NCBI RefSeq assembly: GCF_034366625.1
Contig: NZ_JAXMIH010000001.1
Span: 1-64,000, forward strand
Direction of reading: 5' to 3'
Origin: Prosthecobacter sp.
Lineage (GTDB): Bacteria > Verrucomicrobiota > Verrucomicrobiia > Verrucomicrobiales > Verrucomicrobiaceae
Length of the DNA stretch: 64,000 nucleotides
Part shown: piece by piece, positions 24,928 to 33,121 of the stretch
How positions within the stretch are numbered: the first letter of the stretch is position 1
Layout: the number at the start of each line of letters is the position of its first letter
Made by a program: the position numbers and the translations under genes
The notes under the pieces: model-generated
Databases searched by the model: none
Seen by the model: the letters and a program-made list of their open reading frames with translations, nothing else
Told to the model about the DNA's origin: nothing

Positions 24928-25619
24928 GTGCCACGCTTGTTCCCGAACAGATCAATGTGCAGCCTTGGCGAGTAGCGCCAGCCCGTGCGCTTGCACACCT
25001 CCACCAGCCAAGCCTGTCTTGCCTTCAGAGCCTCCTGGGTGATTCCCTCAGGCATCAGCAAAATCTTCTGCGCCGGAATCGAAACACCAATTGAATCGAT
25101 CACTTCACGCACTTCAGCGATATCCGCCTCGCTCGCGATGACGAACTTGAGTTGAAACTCGTAATTGGAACACCAAGCCCTCAGAACCTCCGGTTGGAGC
25201 CGTAAATGCTCATGTTTTTCCACCCAAGTCTTGCCCGCCTTCGCCTCATCTGGCGTCGAATGCGCCAGTTTGGGGCTGACCGACGCCAGATCACAGGCCA
25301 CACCGTCTGGTGCGATCGTTCCGGCCGTTTCGATGGTGATGTGCTTCCCAGCGTCACGCAGTTTGGACAGCAACACCGCCATCTCCTTCGCAATCATCGG
25401 CTCACCGCCCGTAACGACGACAAATCTCGTCGGATGCTGGTTCACCGCCTCAAGAATGGCCGCCACGCTCATCTCATCGCCTTCCGGTTTCCACGACGCG
25501 TATGGCGTGTCACACCACCCGCACCGCAGATTGCATCCCGAAGTCCGAACAAATACGGAAGGCACGCCCACGAGCGTGCCCTCGCCCTGCACGGAGTAAA
25601 AGATCTCGGAGATCAGCAT
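24924..25619 (-). CDS. queE: 7-carboxy-7-deazaguanine synthase (QueE), radical SAM
   Basis: The 231-residue protein (ATG 25619) has the QueE N-terminus ISEIFYSVQGEG and the radical SAM cluster motif CNLRCGWC with Cys29, Cys33 and Cys36. VVTGGEPM forms the SAM-binding GGE segment. The enzyme converts 6-carboxy-tetrahydropterin to 7-carboxy-7-deazaguanine in queuosine biosynthesis. Other que genes are not in the window. It overlaps the aminotransferase upstream by 7 nt and the thermonuclease-like gene downstream by 4 nt, so the three are probably cotranscribed, although no functional link is obvious. Confidence 0.9.
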   Translation of the reverse strand: MLISEIFYSVQGEGTLVGVPSVFVRTSGCNLRCGWCDTPYASWKPEGDEMSVAAILEAVNQHPTRFVVVTGGEPMIAKEMAVLLSKLRDAGKHITIETAGTIAPDGVACDLASVSPKLAHSTPDEAKAGKTWVEKHEHLRLQPEVLRAWCSNYEFQLKFVIASEADIAEVREVIDSIGVSIPAQKILLMPEGITQEALKARQAWLVEVCKRTGWRYSPRLHIDLFGNKRGT

Positions 25620-26956
25620 GGGGCTTTCCACTCGGCTGCATGCCGCGCAAACGCCTTCGCGGCGCGCTTCAGCGCTTCGTCGATGTCGGCCTGCGTATGC
25701 GCGAGGCTGAGGAACCACAGACCACGTTCAATGGCGCGGACGCCTTCTTCGAGCAGGCAGCGGCGCAGGTGCGCCCAGCGTGGGGCGTCGTGGCGATGAA
25801 CGTAGTCGCGGTAGTTGAGGATGGGGCCTTCCTCGACATCCGGCTTGAGCATGGTGCAATGGAAGACGAGGCCGAAGCCCTGAGGCAGGACAGGCACCTC
25901 ATGCTGCTGGGCGAGCTGGCAGAGGCCAGCCATCAACTGCTCGCCGAGGTGGATCATGCCTGCCGGATGCGTGTCGCCGAGCGCGATGACTTGATCGAGG
26001 CACCACTTCGCGGCGGCGAGGCAGAGCGGATTGGCGTTCAAGGTGCCGGCATGCACGACCTGGCCGCTGATGATCTTGGCGAAGAATTTTTCTTTGCCAA
26101 CGAGCGCCGCGAACGGCACGCCACCGCCGACGGCTTTGCCGAGGATGGTCAGATCGGGGGTGAAGCCGAGGAATTTCTGGGCGCAACCAGCACCGAAGCG
26201 GAAGCCGGTGATGGTTTCATCGGCGATCATGACGATGCCGTTCGCATCGCACAATTCGCGAATCGTTTCGATCATGCCGGGCACGGGCGGCATGCAGCCG
26301 GTGTTGCAAAGCACGGGTTCAAAGATGATCGCGGCGATCTGGCCGTGATGCTCTTTCACACGCTGACGCAGATGCTCAGGATCATTCCAACGGGCGACGA
26401 CGAAGGTGTTCAACACCTCGGGAATCACGCCCTGGCTCGGATGCAGCCGCGTGGGGTCATCTTCGGTGCCCCACTTGTCCGGTGGTGGAGCGTAACCAAC
26501 GAGTCCTTCATCGCTCCAGCCGTGGTAATGGCCTTCAAACTTCAAAATGAGCGGCCTGCCGGTGTGTGCACGCGCCAGACGCAGCGCGGAGAGCACGACC
26601 TCGGTGGCGGAGTTGTTGAAGCGCACACGTTCCGCACCGGGGATCATCTGTTGCAGCCGCTCGGCCACATCGATCTCCAACTCGCTCTGTGCGGCCCAGT
26701 GCGTGCCTTTGTGCGCTTGCTTGGCGATGGCATCGGCCATTCCTTTCGGTGCATGGCCATAAAGGATTGCGCCCTGGCCAATCTGGAAGTCGATGAACTC
26801 ATTGCCATCGACGTCAAACAGCCGCGAGCCGCTGCCGTGGTCGAAATAGAGAGGTACGGGGGCCTCCATCTTGCGGATGCCGCTGTTCACGCCAGCGGCG
26901 ATGCTGCGCTGCGCGCGCGCGAAGAGTTCGACGGACTTCGGGAAGGTGTAGGACAT
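25613..26956 (-). CDS. Class-III PLP aminotransferase, glutamate-1-semialdehyde aminomutase-like
   Basis: This 447-residue protein resembles HemL: NSATEVVLSALRLARAHTGR, FEGHYHGW, the IADETITGFRF motif for the PLP-ring aspartate, and GKAVGGGVPFAALVG, which carries the PLP lysine. It is longer than typical HemL and differs in several blocks (ALVG instead of AYGG, and a long MLKPDVEEGPILNYRDYV segment near the end), so it may be a HemL-like aminotransferase with another substrate. It overlaps queE by 7 nt. I therefore leave the gene symbol blank. Confidence 0.75.
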   Translation of the reverse strand: MSYTFPKSVELFARAQRSIAAGVNSGIRKMEAPVPLYFDHGSGSRLFDVDGNEFIDFQIGQGAILYGHAPKGMADAIAKQAHKGTHWAAQSELEIDVAERLQQMIPGAERVRFNNSATEVVLSALRLARAHTGRPLILKFEGHYHGWSDEGLVGYAPPPDKWGTEDDPTRLHPSQGVIPEVLNTFVVARWNDPEHLRQRVKEHHGQIAAIIFEPVLCNTGCMPPVPGMIETIRELCDANGIVMIADETITGFRFGAGCAQKFLGFTPDLTILGKAVGGGVPFAALVGKEKFFAKIISGQVVHAGTLNANPLCLAAAKWCLDQVIALGDTHPAGMIHLGEQLMAGLCQLAQQHEVPVLPQGFGLVFHCTMLKPDVEEGPILNYRDYVHRHDAPRWAHLRRCLLEEGVRAIERGLWFLSLAHTQADIDEALKRAAKAFARHAAEWKAPC

Positions 26957-26971
26957 GGCGGGTGGATGGAA

Positions 26972-27280
26972 TCAGTGCAGCGGCGAGCTGTCATAGACCA
27001 TCACACGGTCCCAGAACGTCTTGCACGCATCTACGAAGCGTTTGTGCTTCGGGCAGTCTTTCTGGTAGAATTCATGATCCTGCATGTTTTTGAAGTGCAG
27101 CGTCAACGAGTAGCTGAACGAGTGGTCGGTGACCGGTCTTTTCTCCGTGTCCGCAGGCTTGCCGGCAAACCCGTGTTCCAGATAGTCGATTTCGAGCAGG
27201 TGCATCAGCTCTGTCTCGAAAGTGGAGCGTTGTTCGGTGGTAAGATCGGGTTTGAGCCAGAAATAGACGTTGTGAATCAT
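26972..27280 (-). CDS. Dabb-family (stress-responsive alpha/beta barrel) protein
   Basis: From ATG 27280 the product is 102 residues, the usual length for this small ferredoxin-like dimeric domain. Typical features are the start MIHNVYFWLKPDLT, the SYSLTLHF strand and the DHEFYQKDCPKHKRFVD region with the conserved histidine. Members are small cytoplasmic proteins of uncertain function. It lies 15 nt upstream of the aminotransferase gene on the same strand and could be the first gene of that operon. An upstream in-frame extension is less likely. Confidence 0.8.
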   Translation of the reverse strand: MIHNVYFWLKPDLTTEQRSTFETELMHLLEIDYLEHGFAGKPADTEKRPVTDHSFSYSLTLHFKNMQDHEFYQKDCPKHKRFVDACKTFWDRVMVYDSSPLH

Positions 27281-27356
27281 GGTGGCCGGACTGGTAAGTC
27301 GCAGAAATCTTGCGTGCAATTGCTAATCCTGCCGGTTTCGATGCGTTAAAGGAGCA

Positions 27357-27435
27357 GAAGTCTGCTTTCGCAGATTTCACCCCGCTCAACGGACGATGGC
27401 CCCACTGGGAACGACTGAAAGTCCGCGTTGCAGAC
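27357..27435. repeat. Pair of short related hairpins (REP-like)
   Basis: Two similar short palindromes lie in direct orientation. AAGTCTGCTTTCGCAGA starts near 27358 as part of an 8-bp stem with one wobble pair, and AAGTCCGCGTTGCAGA starts near 27419 as a 6-bp stem with one mismatch. They sit in the gap between the Dabb gene and tatA. The arrangement resembles paired REP elements, but I cannot tell whether it recurs elsewhere. Confidence 0.35.
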
Positions 27436-27465
27436 GACCACTAACAATGCAAACCTAGTACCATC

Positions 27466-27726
27466 ATGAACACCCCCCAAATCCTTGCTTTCGGTCCCCT
27501 CGGCACGCCCGAGTTGATCATCATCGCCATCCTCGTACTCGTGCTGTTTGGCGCGAAAAAACTGCCCACCTTTGCGCGCAGCCTCGGCAAGAGCATGGGT
27601 GAGTTCAAAAAGGCACGCACGGAGTTCGAAAACGAACTTCACAACGCCCAGGAAGAGGCCGAGACCCCGAAGATCCAGCAGCCACAAGAAAAGCGCCAGC
27701 CAGTGGCCAGCGTGGAGGATACCTGA
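27466..27726 (+). CDS. tatA: Twin-arginine translocase subunit TatA/TatE
   Basis: This 86-residue protein has an N-terminal transmembrane helix ([16 protein letters not shown]), the FGAKKLP hinge and an amphipathic helix ([16 protein letters not shown]), followed by a charged tail, as expected for TatA. It forms the export pore for folded, often cofactor-bearing proteins in the inner membrane. Several exported proteins in this window begin with twin-arginine-like signals (1517-2773 and 18375-19727). TatB and TatC are not in the window. A strong hairpin/T-tract terminator follows at 27770. Confidence 0.93.
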   Translation: MNTPQILAFGPLGTPELIIIAILVLVLFGAKKLPTFARSLGKSMGEFKKARTEFENELHNAQEEAETPKIQQPQEKRQPVASVEDT

Positions 27727-27745
27727 TCGTAGCGCCTCCAGCGGC

Positions 27746-28699
27746 ATGATCCCTTTGCTTCCAATCGTGCGGCGGGTCCTCGGGCCCGCCGTTTTTTTTA
27801 TCACGACGGCCCTGCTGGCCGCCGAGGGACCGGAGCGCCTCACGTTCTGCTCCTACAACTTGAAGAACTGGCTCACCATGGACCGGTTCGACATGCAGAC
27901 CTACAAGACGCTGCCATCTGCTCCCAAGCCCGAAGATGAGCGCATTCGCGTGGTAAAAATTCTCGCTGCCATCAAACCGGACATCCTCGGCGTCTGCGAG
28001 ATCGGCACAGCGGATGATCTCGCCGACCTGCAAAAACGCCTCAAGGCCGCCGGGATCGACCTGCCACACACCGAACTGGCTCATGGTGGCGATGTGACAC
28101 GCCGCCTGGCACTGCTTTCACGCCTGCCGATCAAAGCACGCAACTCACAGACCGATCTGAAGTACCAAATCGGCACTCTCGAACTGCCGTTTCAACGCGG
28201 CATTCTCGATGTGACCATCGCCATCACGCCCACCTTTGATCTGCACTTCGTGGGCGTGCATTTGAAGTCGATGCGCGAGATCACGGAGGCCGACCAGGCC
28301 CAGATGCGGCGCAATGAGGCGCGCCTGCTGCGCAAGCACCTCGACTCAATCTTTACCAAGGAGCCGGGCGCGCGCATCCTGGCCTATGGCGACATCAACG
28401 AGCACCGCAACGAACCCGCCATCGGCGAAATCATGGGCAGCCCGCGTACCAGCGACACCGCCATGCAGGACGTGTGGCTGAAGGACAAGGATGGCGAGGT
28501 CTGGACGCACTTCTGGGACGCGGCAGACACGTATTCCCGTCTCGACTACTGCTTCACCAGCCGCCTGCTGCGTCCGCACATCGACTTCAGCCGGTGCTTC
28601 ATTTACTCGGCACGCGACTTCGACAAAGCGAGCGACCATCGCCCGCTGGTGATCAAAATCAGCCCGGAGCCGATTTTGAAAAAGGACGCCGCGCCTTGA
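27746..28699 (+). CDS. Secreted endonuclease/exonuclease/phosphatase (EEP) fold protein
   Basis: The ATG at 27746 gives a signal-like N-terminus (LGPAVFFITTALLAAE) and 317 residues. EEP-fold features are CSYNLKNW at the start of the domain, DILGVCEIG carrying the metal-binding glutamate, VGVHLKSM, AYGDINEHRNE (the GDxN motif) and ASDHRPLVI (the SDH motif) near the end. The product is likely an extracytoplasmic metal-dependent nuclease or phosphatase. The first codons are part of an intrinsic-terminator-like hairpin (27770-27799), so read-through from tatA may be limiting. A second EEP protein is at 46357. Confidence 0.82.
   Translation: MIPLLPIVRRVLGPAVFFITTALLAAEGPERLTFCSYNLKNWLTMDRFDMQTYKTLPSAPKPEDERIRVVKILAAIKPDILGVCEIGTADDLADLQKRLKAAGIDLPHTELAHGGDVTRRLALLSRLPIKARNSQTDLKYQIGTLELPFQRGILDVTIAITPTFDLHFVGVHLKSMREITEADQAQMRRNEARLLRKHLDSIFTKEPGARILAYGDINEHRNEPAIGEIMGSPRTSDTAMQDVWLKDKDGEVWTHFWDAADTYSRLDYCFTSRLLRPHIDFSRCFIYSARDFDKASDHRPLVIKISPEPILKKDAAP
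27770..27799 (+). terminator. Intrinsic terminator-like hairpin inside the EEP gene start
   Basis: CGGCGGGTCC (27770-27779) pairs with GGGCCCGCCG (27782-27791) with one G-T wobble, and eight T residues follow at 27792-27799. The very short loop means the top pairs probably open. It is 44 nt past the tatA stop, which suggests tatA termination, but it falls within codons 9-18 of the next gene. Confidence 0.65.
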
Positions 28700-28702
28700 T
28701 CC

Positions 28703-29749
28703 TCACTGCCGCACGACTTTCAACACACGGTTGTTGTAGCTGTCGGTGATGTAAAGCTCGCCGGACTGCGGGTGAATGGTGACACCGTGAGGACGTGAAA
28801 GCTGGCACTGCCTCGGATCACCGCCGACACCGGTGCTGCCTTGTTTGCCCGTGCCTGCGACGCGCTCGATCTTGCCAGTGGCAGGGACATAGCGACGCAC
28901 GAGATGCGCCTCGGCATCGGCGATGATGACGGTGTCATCCTTGTCCACACAGAGATGCTTTGGGCCGTTCATCGTGGCCTCCAAGGCCGGACCGCCATCC
29001 CCTTCCCCGCCTTTTTTGCCGCTGGCATTCACGACGGTGCGGATGCGGCCGTTTTTATCGACGACACGCAGTGCGTTGCCGCCGCGTTCGAGGATATAGA
29101 CATTGCCCTGGCGGTCGGAGGCCACGGCACGCGGATCAACGAGCGGCGCGTCCACCGCCACAGCTCCGTCCTCGGGTTTGCCTTTCTTGCCGTTGCCAGC
29201 GATCACTTTGCTTTTGTGTGTGGCGAGGTCCAGCTCATGCACCTGACGCAGGTCGGCGATGTGGAGCTTCGTGCCGTCAAAATTCAGCGTGATGCAGTAG
29301 GGGCCGCTGCCACGTGCCTTTTCCGCCGGTGCCTGCCAGCCTTCGAGCGTGCTCACAATGCGCGCCTTCACGTCCACGACGCGGACACGCCCGTTCCAGG
29401 TGTCGCCGATGAGCACTTTGTCATCCGGCAGGATGGCGAGGTTGTGCGGGCCGTTGAACTGCGCCCGGATGGCAGGGCCGCCATCGCCGCTGTCTCCAGG
29501 CTTGAGTTGCCCGGCCACATGCTGGATCACGCCGCCGCCATCGACTTGGAGCAAGCGATTGCCTGACACCATCTCGACGATCCACATGTGCCCGCCAGAA
29601 TCAAACGCGGTGCCAAACGGCTCCTTCAATCGCGCCTCGGTGGCAGCAATGTCCATGACATCCTGCTCACCTCCAGCGACAAGGACGATTTGATCGGCGT
29701 GAACAATGAAGGGAAGGAAAAACGAGGCGCAGAAGAGGCGGAAATTCAT
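28703..29749 (-). CDS. Secreted NHL-repeat beta-propeller protein
   Basis: This 348-residue protein has a signal peptide (MNFRLFCASFFLPFIVHA) and then about six NHL repeats, with recurring NGPHNLAILPDDKVLIGDTWNGRVRVVD-like units that end in LSRPHGVTIHP and YITDSYNNRVLKV. It should form a beta-propeller outside the cytoplasm; no enzymatic residues can be assigned. It shares repeat style with the next gene, 20 nt away on the same strand, so the two are probably tandem paralogues in one operon. NHL proteins are abundant in Verrucomicrobiota, and their roles are mostly unknown. Confidence 0.85.
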   Translation of the reverse strand: MNFRLFCASFFLPFIVHADQIVLVAGGEQDVMDIAATEARLKEPFGTAFDSGGHMWIVEMVSGNRLLQVDGGGVIQHVAGQLKPGDSGDGGPAIRAQFNGPHNLAILPDDKVLIGDTWNGRVRVVDVKARIVSTLEGWQAPAEKARGSGPYCITLNFDGTKLHIADLRQVHELDLATHKSKVIAGNGKKGKPEDGAVAVDAPLVDPRAVASDRQGNVYILERGGNALRVVDKNGRIRTVVNASGKKGGEGDGGPALEATMNGPKHLCVDKDDTVIIADAEAHLVRRYVPATGKIERVAGTGKQGSTGVGGDPRQCQLSRPHGVTIHPQSGELYITDSYNNRVLKVVRQ

Positions 29750-29769
29750 GATGGTATCGGTTGAGGGGT

Positions 29770-30852
29770 TTATTTCTTCTTCAGCAGGCGCACGCGGTGC
29801 GATTCACTGTCGCCGATGAACACGGTGCCGTCGGCATCGCAAAAGACACCGTGCGGGCGGGCCATCTTGCATTGCAACGGGTCGCCATCGGGGCCATCAC
29901 CTTTCTGATTGAGTCCGGCGATGAGTTCGAGATTGCCGGTCTTGGCATTCACCATGCGGATGCTGTGGCTTTCGCAATCGGCGAGCCAGGCGTTGCCATC
30001 GGCATCAATCGAGATCCCCTTCGGTCCACTAAGCGTCGCGAGTTTCGCAGGGCCGCCGTTGCCGGTGAAGCCTTTGGCTCCCGTTCCGGCGATGTGGAAG
30101 ATTTTATCGGCCTTGAGATCGAACTTGAGAACCTGATTGCCCTCACGCGTCACGATCCAAAGATTGCCCTGCTTGTCGAAATCCATCGAGCGTGGCCCCT
30201 TGAGCGGCGTGCCCGCAATCGGAGCGCCATCCGGTGTCACACCGGGTTTGCCGGTGCCGGCGAAGGCGCTGATCGCGCCGGTTTTCATGTCGATCTTGCG
30301 GATCACGTTGTTGCCGATGTCGCAAACGTAAAGACTGCCATCAGGGCCAAACTGAATGCTGTGCGGTTGCTTGAACTGCGCGTCCTTCGCCGGGCCGCCG
30401 TCGCCGCTGTAGCCGGGTTTGCCATTGCCTGCGATGGTGGTGATGATCTTGGTCGTCATGTCGATCTTGCGCACGGCATGATTCGTCATGTCCACGATGT
30501 AAAGGTCGCCTTTCGCGTCGAAGCGCAGCTCATGCGGCAGATTGAAGGTGGCCTGCAATGCGGGACCGCCATCGCCGCTGTAACCTTTGGCTCCCGTGCC
30601 CGCGATGGTGCTGATCGTCCCGTCAGGAGCCACGCGGCGGATGCGCTGGCCGGTGTACTCGCAGAACCAGATCGCGCCATCCGGTCCGCGCACGACGCCG
30701 AAGGGATTGTCGATCTGAGCCGCAGTGGCGGGGCCGCCATCACCACTGCCGCCTTTGATGCCGGTGCCGGCAAAGGTGGAGATGGTCCATTCGGCGGCGG
30801 CGGCGGACTGAAGAAGGAAGGCAAGGAGAAGGAACGGGCGCATGGTGGACAT
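29770..30852 (-). CDS. Secreted NHL-repeat beta-propeller protein, paralogue of the next gene
   Basis: The product is 360 residues (a second ATG at 30843 is equally plausible) with a signal peptide (MRPFLLLAFLLQSAAAA). It has a regular series of NHL repeats of the form FAGTG.KG.SGDGGPA..AQ...P..V, the classic FAGTGAKGYSGDGGPA unit found in teneurin-like NHL proteins, repeated at least five times. The architecture indicates a periplasmic or surface propeller with unknown ligand. It is the first gene of a two-gene unit and is divergent from the beta-CASP nuclease gene, from which it is separated by about 97 bp. Confidence 0.86.
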   Translation of the reverse strand: MSTMRPFLLLAFLLQSAAAAEWTISTFAGTGIKGGSGDGGPATAAQIDNPFGVVRGPDGAIWFCEYTGQRIRRVAPDGTISTIAGTGAKGYSGDGGPALQATFNLPHELRFDAKGDLYIVDMTNHAVRKIDMTTKIITTIAGNGKPGYSGDGGPAKDAQFKQPHSIQFGPDGSLYVCDIGNNVIRKIDMKTGAISAFAGTGKPGVTPDGAPIAGTPLKGPRSMDFDKQGNLWIVTREGNQVLKFDLKADKIFHIAGTGAKGFTGNGGPAKLATLSGPKGISIDADGNAWLADCESHSIRMVNAKTGNLELIAGLNQKGDGPDGDPLQCKMARPHGVFCDADGTVFIGDSESHRVRLLKKK

Positions 30853-30949
30853 AAAAGACGCGCATTCTTGCCACGATCCATCTTCTTTTCAAACATCGTC
30901 TGCTTGTGGCTTGCACATCCGGCGCGTCTCTGGTTCGTATCCCATCACC

Positions 30950-32350
30950 ATGAAACTTTCCTTCTGCGGCGCGGCCGGCACCACCACCGGCTCCAAGCAT
31001 CTCATCGAGGTCAACGGCCAGCGTATTCTGCTCGACTGCGGTTTGTATCAAGGCCGACGGAAGGACACGATCGAGCGCAACCGCAATTTCCCCTTCGACC
31101 CGGCCAAGATCGACGTGGTGGTGCTCTCCCACGCGCACATCGACCACAGCGGCAATCTGCCGCAGCTCTGCAAGCTCGGCTTCATCGGCAACATCTACGC
31201 CACACCGGCCACACGTGACCTGTGCAGCATCATGCTGCCCGACGCCGCGCACATTCATGAAAGCGACATCAACTGGCTCAACCGCCATCGCAAGCAGGAC
31301 AAACTGCCGCTGCTTGAAGCCAGCTACACCATGGCCGATGCGGAGAAATGCCTGCGGCAGTTCGTCTCCATCGGTTACCACCGCCCGATGATCATCGCCG
31401 ACGGTGTGAAGATGACCTTCATCGACGCCGGGCACGTGCTCGGCTCCGCGCAGGTCATTCTCGACATCGACGACAAGCAAACCGGCAAAAAATCACGGCT
31501 GCTGTTCTCCGGCGACATCGGCCGGCCTGACAACGACCTCCTGCTCGATCCCGAGCCCTGCGAGAACATCGACTACGTCATCATGGAGAGCACCTATGGC
31601 GGGCGGCATCACGAGCTGTCCACCAATGCCAAGGAGCACCTTTGCCAGATCATCCGCCGTATTCTCCAGCAACGTGGCAAACTCATCATCCCCGCCTTCG
31701 CCGTCGAACGCACGCAGCAGCTCCTCTTCACGCTCGATCATCTGCGTCATGAGAAGAGTTTCCCGCCCATCCCCACCTTTGTGGACAGCCCGCTGGCTGT
31801 GAAGGCCACGGAAATCTTCCGCCTCCACATCGATGACCTCAAACCCAGCGTGCGCGAGGCCATCTTCATGCGCAACGACCCCTTCGGCTTCGAGGGGCTG
31901 CAACTCGTCCGCAGCGTCGATGAATCGAAGAGTCTCAATCACATCAAAGGTGCCGCCATCATCATCTCTGCTTCCGGCATGGCTGAATCAGGCCGCATTT
32001 TGCACCACCTGCGCAACAACGTCGGGAATGAGCGCAACATCCTGCTCTTCGTCGGCTACTGCGCCGAAAACACCCTCGGTTGGAAGCTGCGTGAAGGCCA
32101 CAAGCACGTGAACATCCTCGGCGACGAGTTCGAGGTGAACGCCGATGTCGAAATCCTCGACTCCTTCTCCGGCCACGCCGACCATGACGAACTCCTCGGC
32201 TGGTTTGATCGCGTGCAGGGACCGAAAAGCCGCGTCTTCCTCGTCCACGGCGAGCCGGAGCGCTCATCCGCGCTCAAAGCCGCGCTGGAGGTGAAACATA
32301 CCGCCGGCAGCGTAGAAGTGGCGGTGCTAAACCAGCAGGTGGAACTTTAA
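30950..32350 (+). CDS. Beta-CASP metallo-beta-lactamase-fold RNase-like protein
   Basis: From ATG 30950 the protein is 466 residues. The metallo-beta-lactamase motif SHAHIDHSGNLP is at about residue 57, GHVLGSAQ and FSGDIG follow, then the beta-CASP insertion (YVIMESTYGGRHH, IPAFAVERTQQLL, FVDSPLAVKATEIF) and the end motif SGHADHDEL with HGE. This matches CPSF-like bacterial nucleases of the TTHA0252/YsrE type, which cleave RNA. It is probably cytoplasmic, acting in RNA turnover, although the exact substrate is unknown. It is monocistronic by position. Confidence 0.88.
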   Translation: MKLSFCGAAGTTTGSKHLIEVNGQRILLDCGLYQGRRKDTIERNRNFPFDPAKIDVVVLSHAHIDHSGNLPQLCKLGFIGNIYATPATRDLCSIMLPDAAHIHESDINWLNRHRKQDKLPLLEASYTMADAEKCLRQFVSIGYHRPMIIADGVKMTFIDAGHVLGSAQVILDIDDKQTGKKSRLLFSGDIGRPDNDLLLDPEPCENIDYVIMESTYGGRHHELSTNAKEHLCQIIRRILQQRGKLIIPAFAVERTQQLLFTLDHLRHEKSFPPIPTFVDSPLAVKATEIFRLHIDDLKPSVREAIFMRNDPFGFEGLQLVRSVDESKSLNHIKGAAIIISASGMAESGRILHHLRNNVGNERNILLFVGYCAENTLGWKLREGHKHVNILGDEFEVNADVEILDSFSGHADHDELLGWFDRVQGPKSRVFLVHGEPERSSALKAALEVKHTAGSVEVAVLNQQVEL

Positions 32351-32387
32351 AGCACCACCGCCGGTTCTTGTGTCCAACGAGGTTGGA

Positions 32388-33083
32388 TCAATCGTTCCTG
32401 AACAGCTTTTTGAAGAACCGTCCCACTTCGAGGCCGGTGTCGCCGGTCCATTCCCAGGCACGGCGCGCGGTGCGTTTCACATCCTCGGCGGCTTTTTCAC
32501 CACGGGAGCCAGGTTCGGTCGAGGTGACAGGAGCACCGGGAACATTGCTGGCCAGGCCGTTGTTCCATTGCTGATGAATGACGGCGCCAGTTTCGGCGGA
32601 GATGACGATGAAACCCACTTCGGCACCGTTGGTGTCGTTGAGCGCGAGGCCCCACTCCGGCGCTCCGGTGGTGGCGTTGGCAGCGAGTTGGTAAGCGGCG
32701 GTGACAAAGTTGGTTTTGGCCAGCACCGCATTCTGCTGCGCGATTCGGCGTGCTTCGGAAGAACGGAATTGAATGCGATTGAAGGCGATCGGCTGTGGCG
32801 GCACACGACTGAGCAGCTTGGAGCCAGCACCGTTGGCCTTGGGGGCCCAGCCGCTCTTTTCCGCAGTGAGCGTGGCGCGCACGAGTTCGCCCTGGCGGAA
32901 GGGATCACGCGCATAGACCGCCCATTGCACCGGATCGGCGGGGCTGGCGGGCGATTGCAGCAGCACGATGCCTTCGGAGGTGGCTGCTCCGTATTCCTGG
33001 TCGATGATGGTGGCGATTTCAGGATTCGCCTGGATCAGTGACGCACTGGCGAACAGGAGGCCAAAAAATAACATCGGTTTCAT
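32388..33083 (-). CDS. Secreted hypothetical protein
   Basis: The 231-residue protein has a clear signal peptide (MKPMLFFGLLFASASLIQA). It has no domain that I recognise. The middle is a compact region with TNFVTAAYQLAANATTGAPEWGLAL and GFIVISAETGAVI, resembling a beta-rich PepSY-like fold; the end is basic and helical (VKRTARRAWEWTG...FFKKLFRND). It lies 38 nt downstream of the Bax-inhibitor-like gene on the same strand and may be cotranscribed with it. I do not assign a function. Confidence 0.7.
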   Translation of the reverse strand: MKPMLFFGLLFASASLIQANPEIATIIDQEYGAATSEGIVLLQSPASPADPVQWAVYARDPFRQGELVRATLTAEKSGWAPKANGAGSKLLSRVPPQPIAFNRIQFRSSEARRIAQQNAVLAKTNFVTAAYQLAANATTGAPEWGLALNDTNGAEVGFIVISAETGAVIHQQWNNGLASNVPGAPVTSTEPGSRGEKAAEDVKRTARRAWEWTGDTGLEVGRFFKKLFRND

Positions 33084-33121
33084 GTGGATGGATCAGGTTG
33101 GAGTTGGGATTGGGGAGAAGC

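Noticed and set aside
25502..27349. 615-residue open frame opposite the aminotransferase and queE genes
   Set aside because: It spans the antisense of two well-supported genes and a Dabb gene and has no domain match.
29761..31218. 485-residue open frame opposite the NHL gene that runs into the beta-CASP gene
   Set aside because: It is antisense to a repeat protein, so it shows repetitive content only as a mirror of the NHL repeats.
32351..32387. TCCAAC, GAG, GTTGGA palindrome between the beta-CASP gene and the 32388 gene
   Set aside because: Only six base pairs with no T-tract, so too weak to call a terminator.
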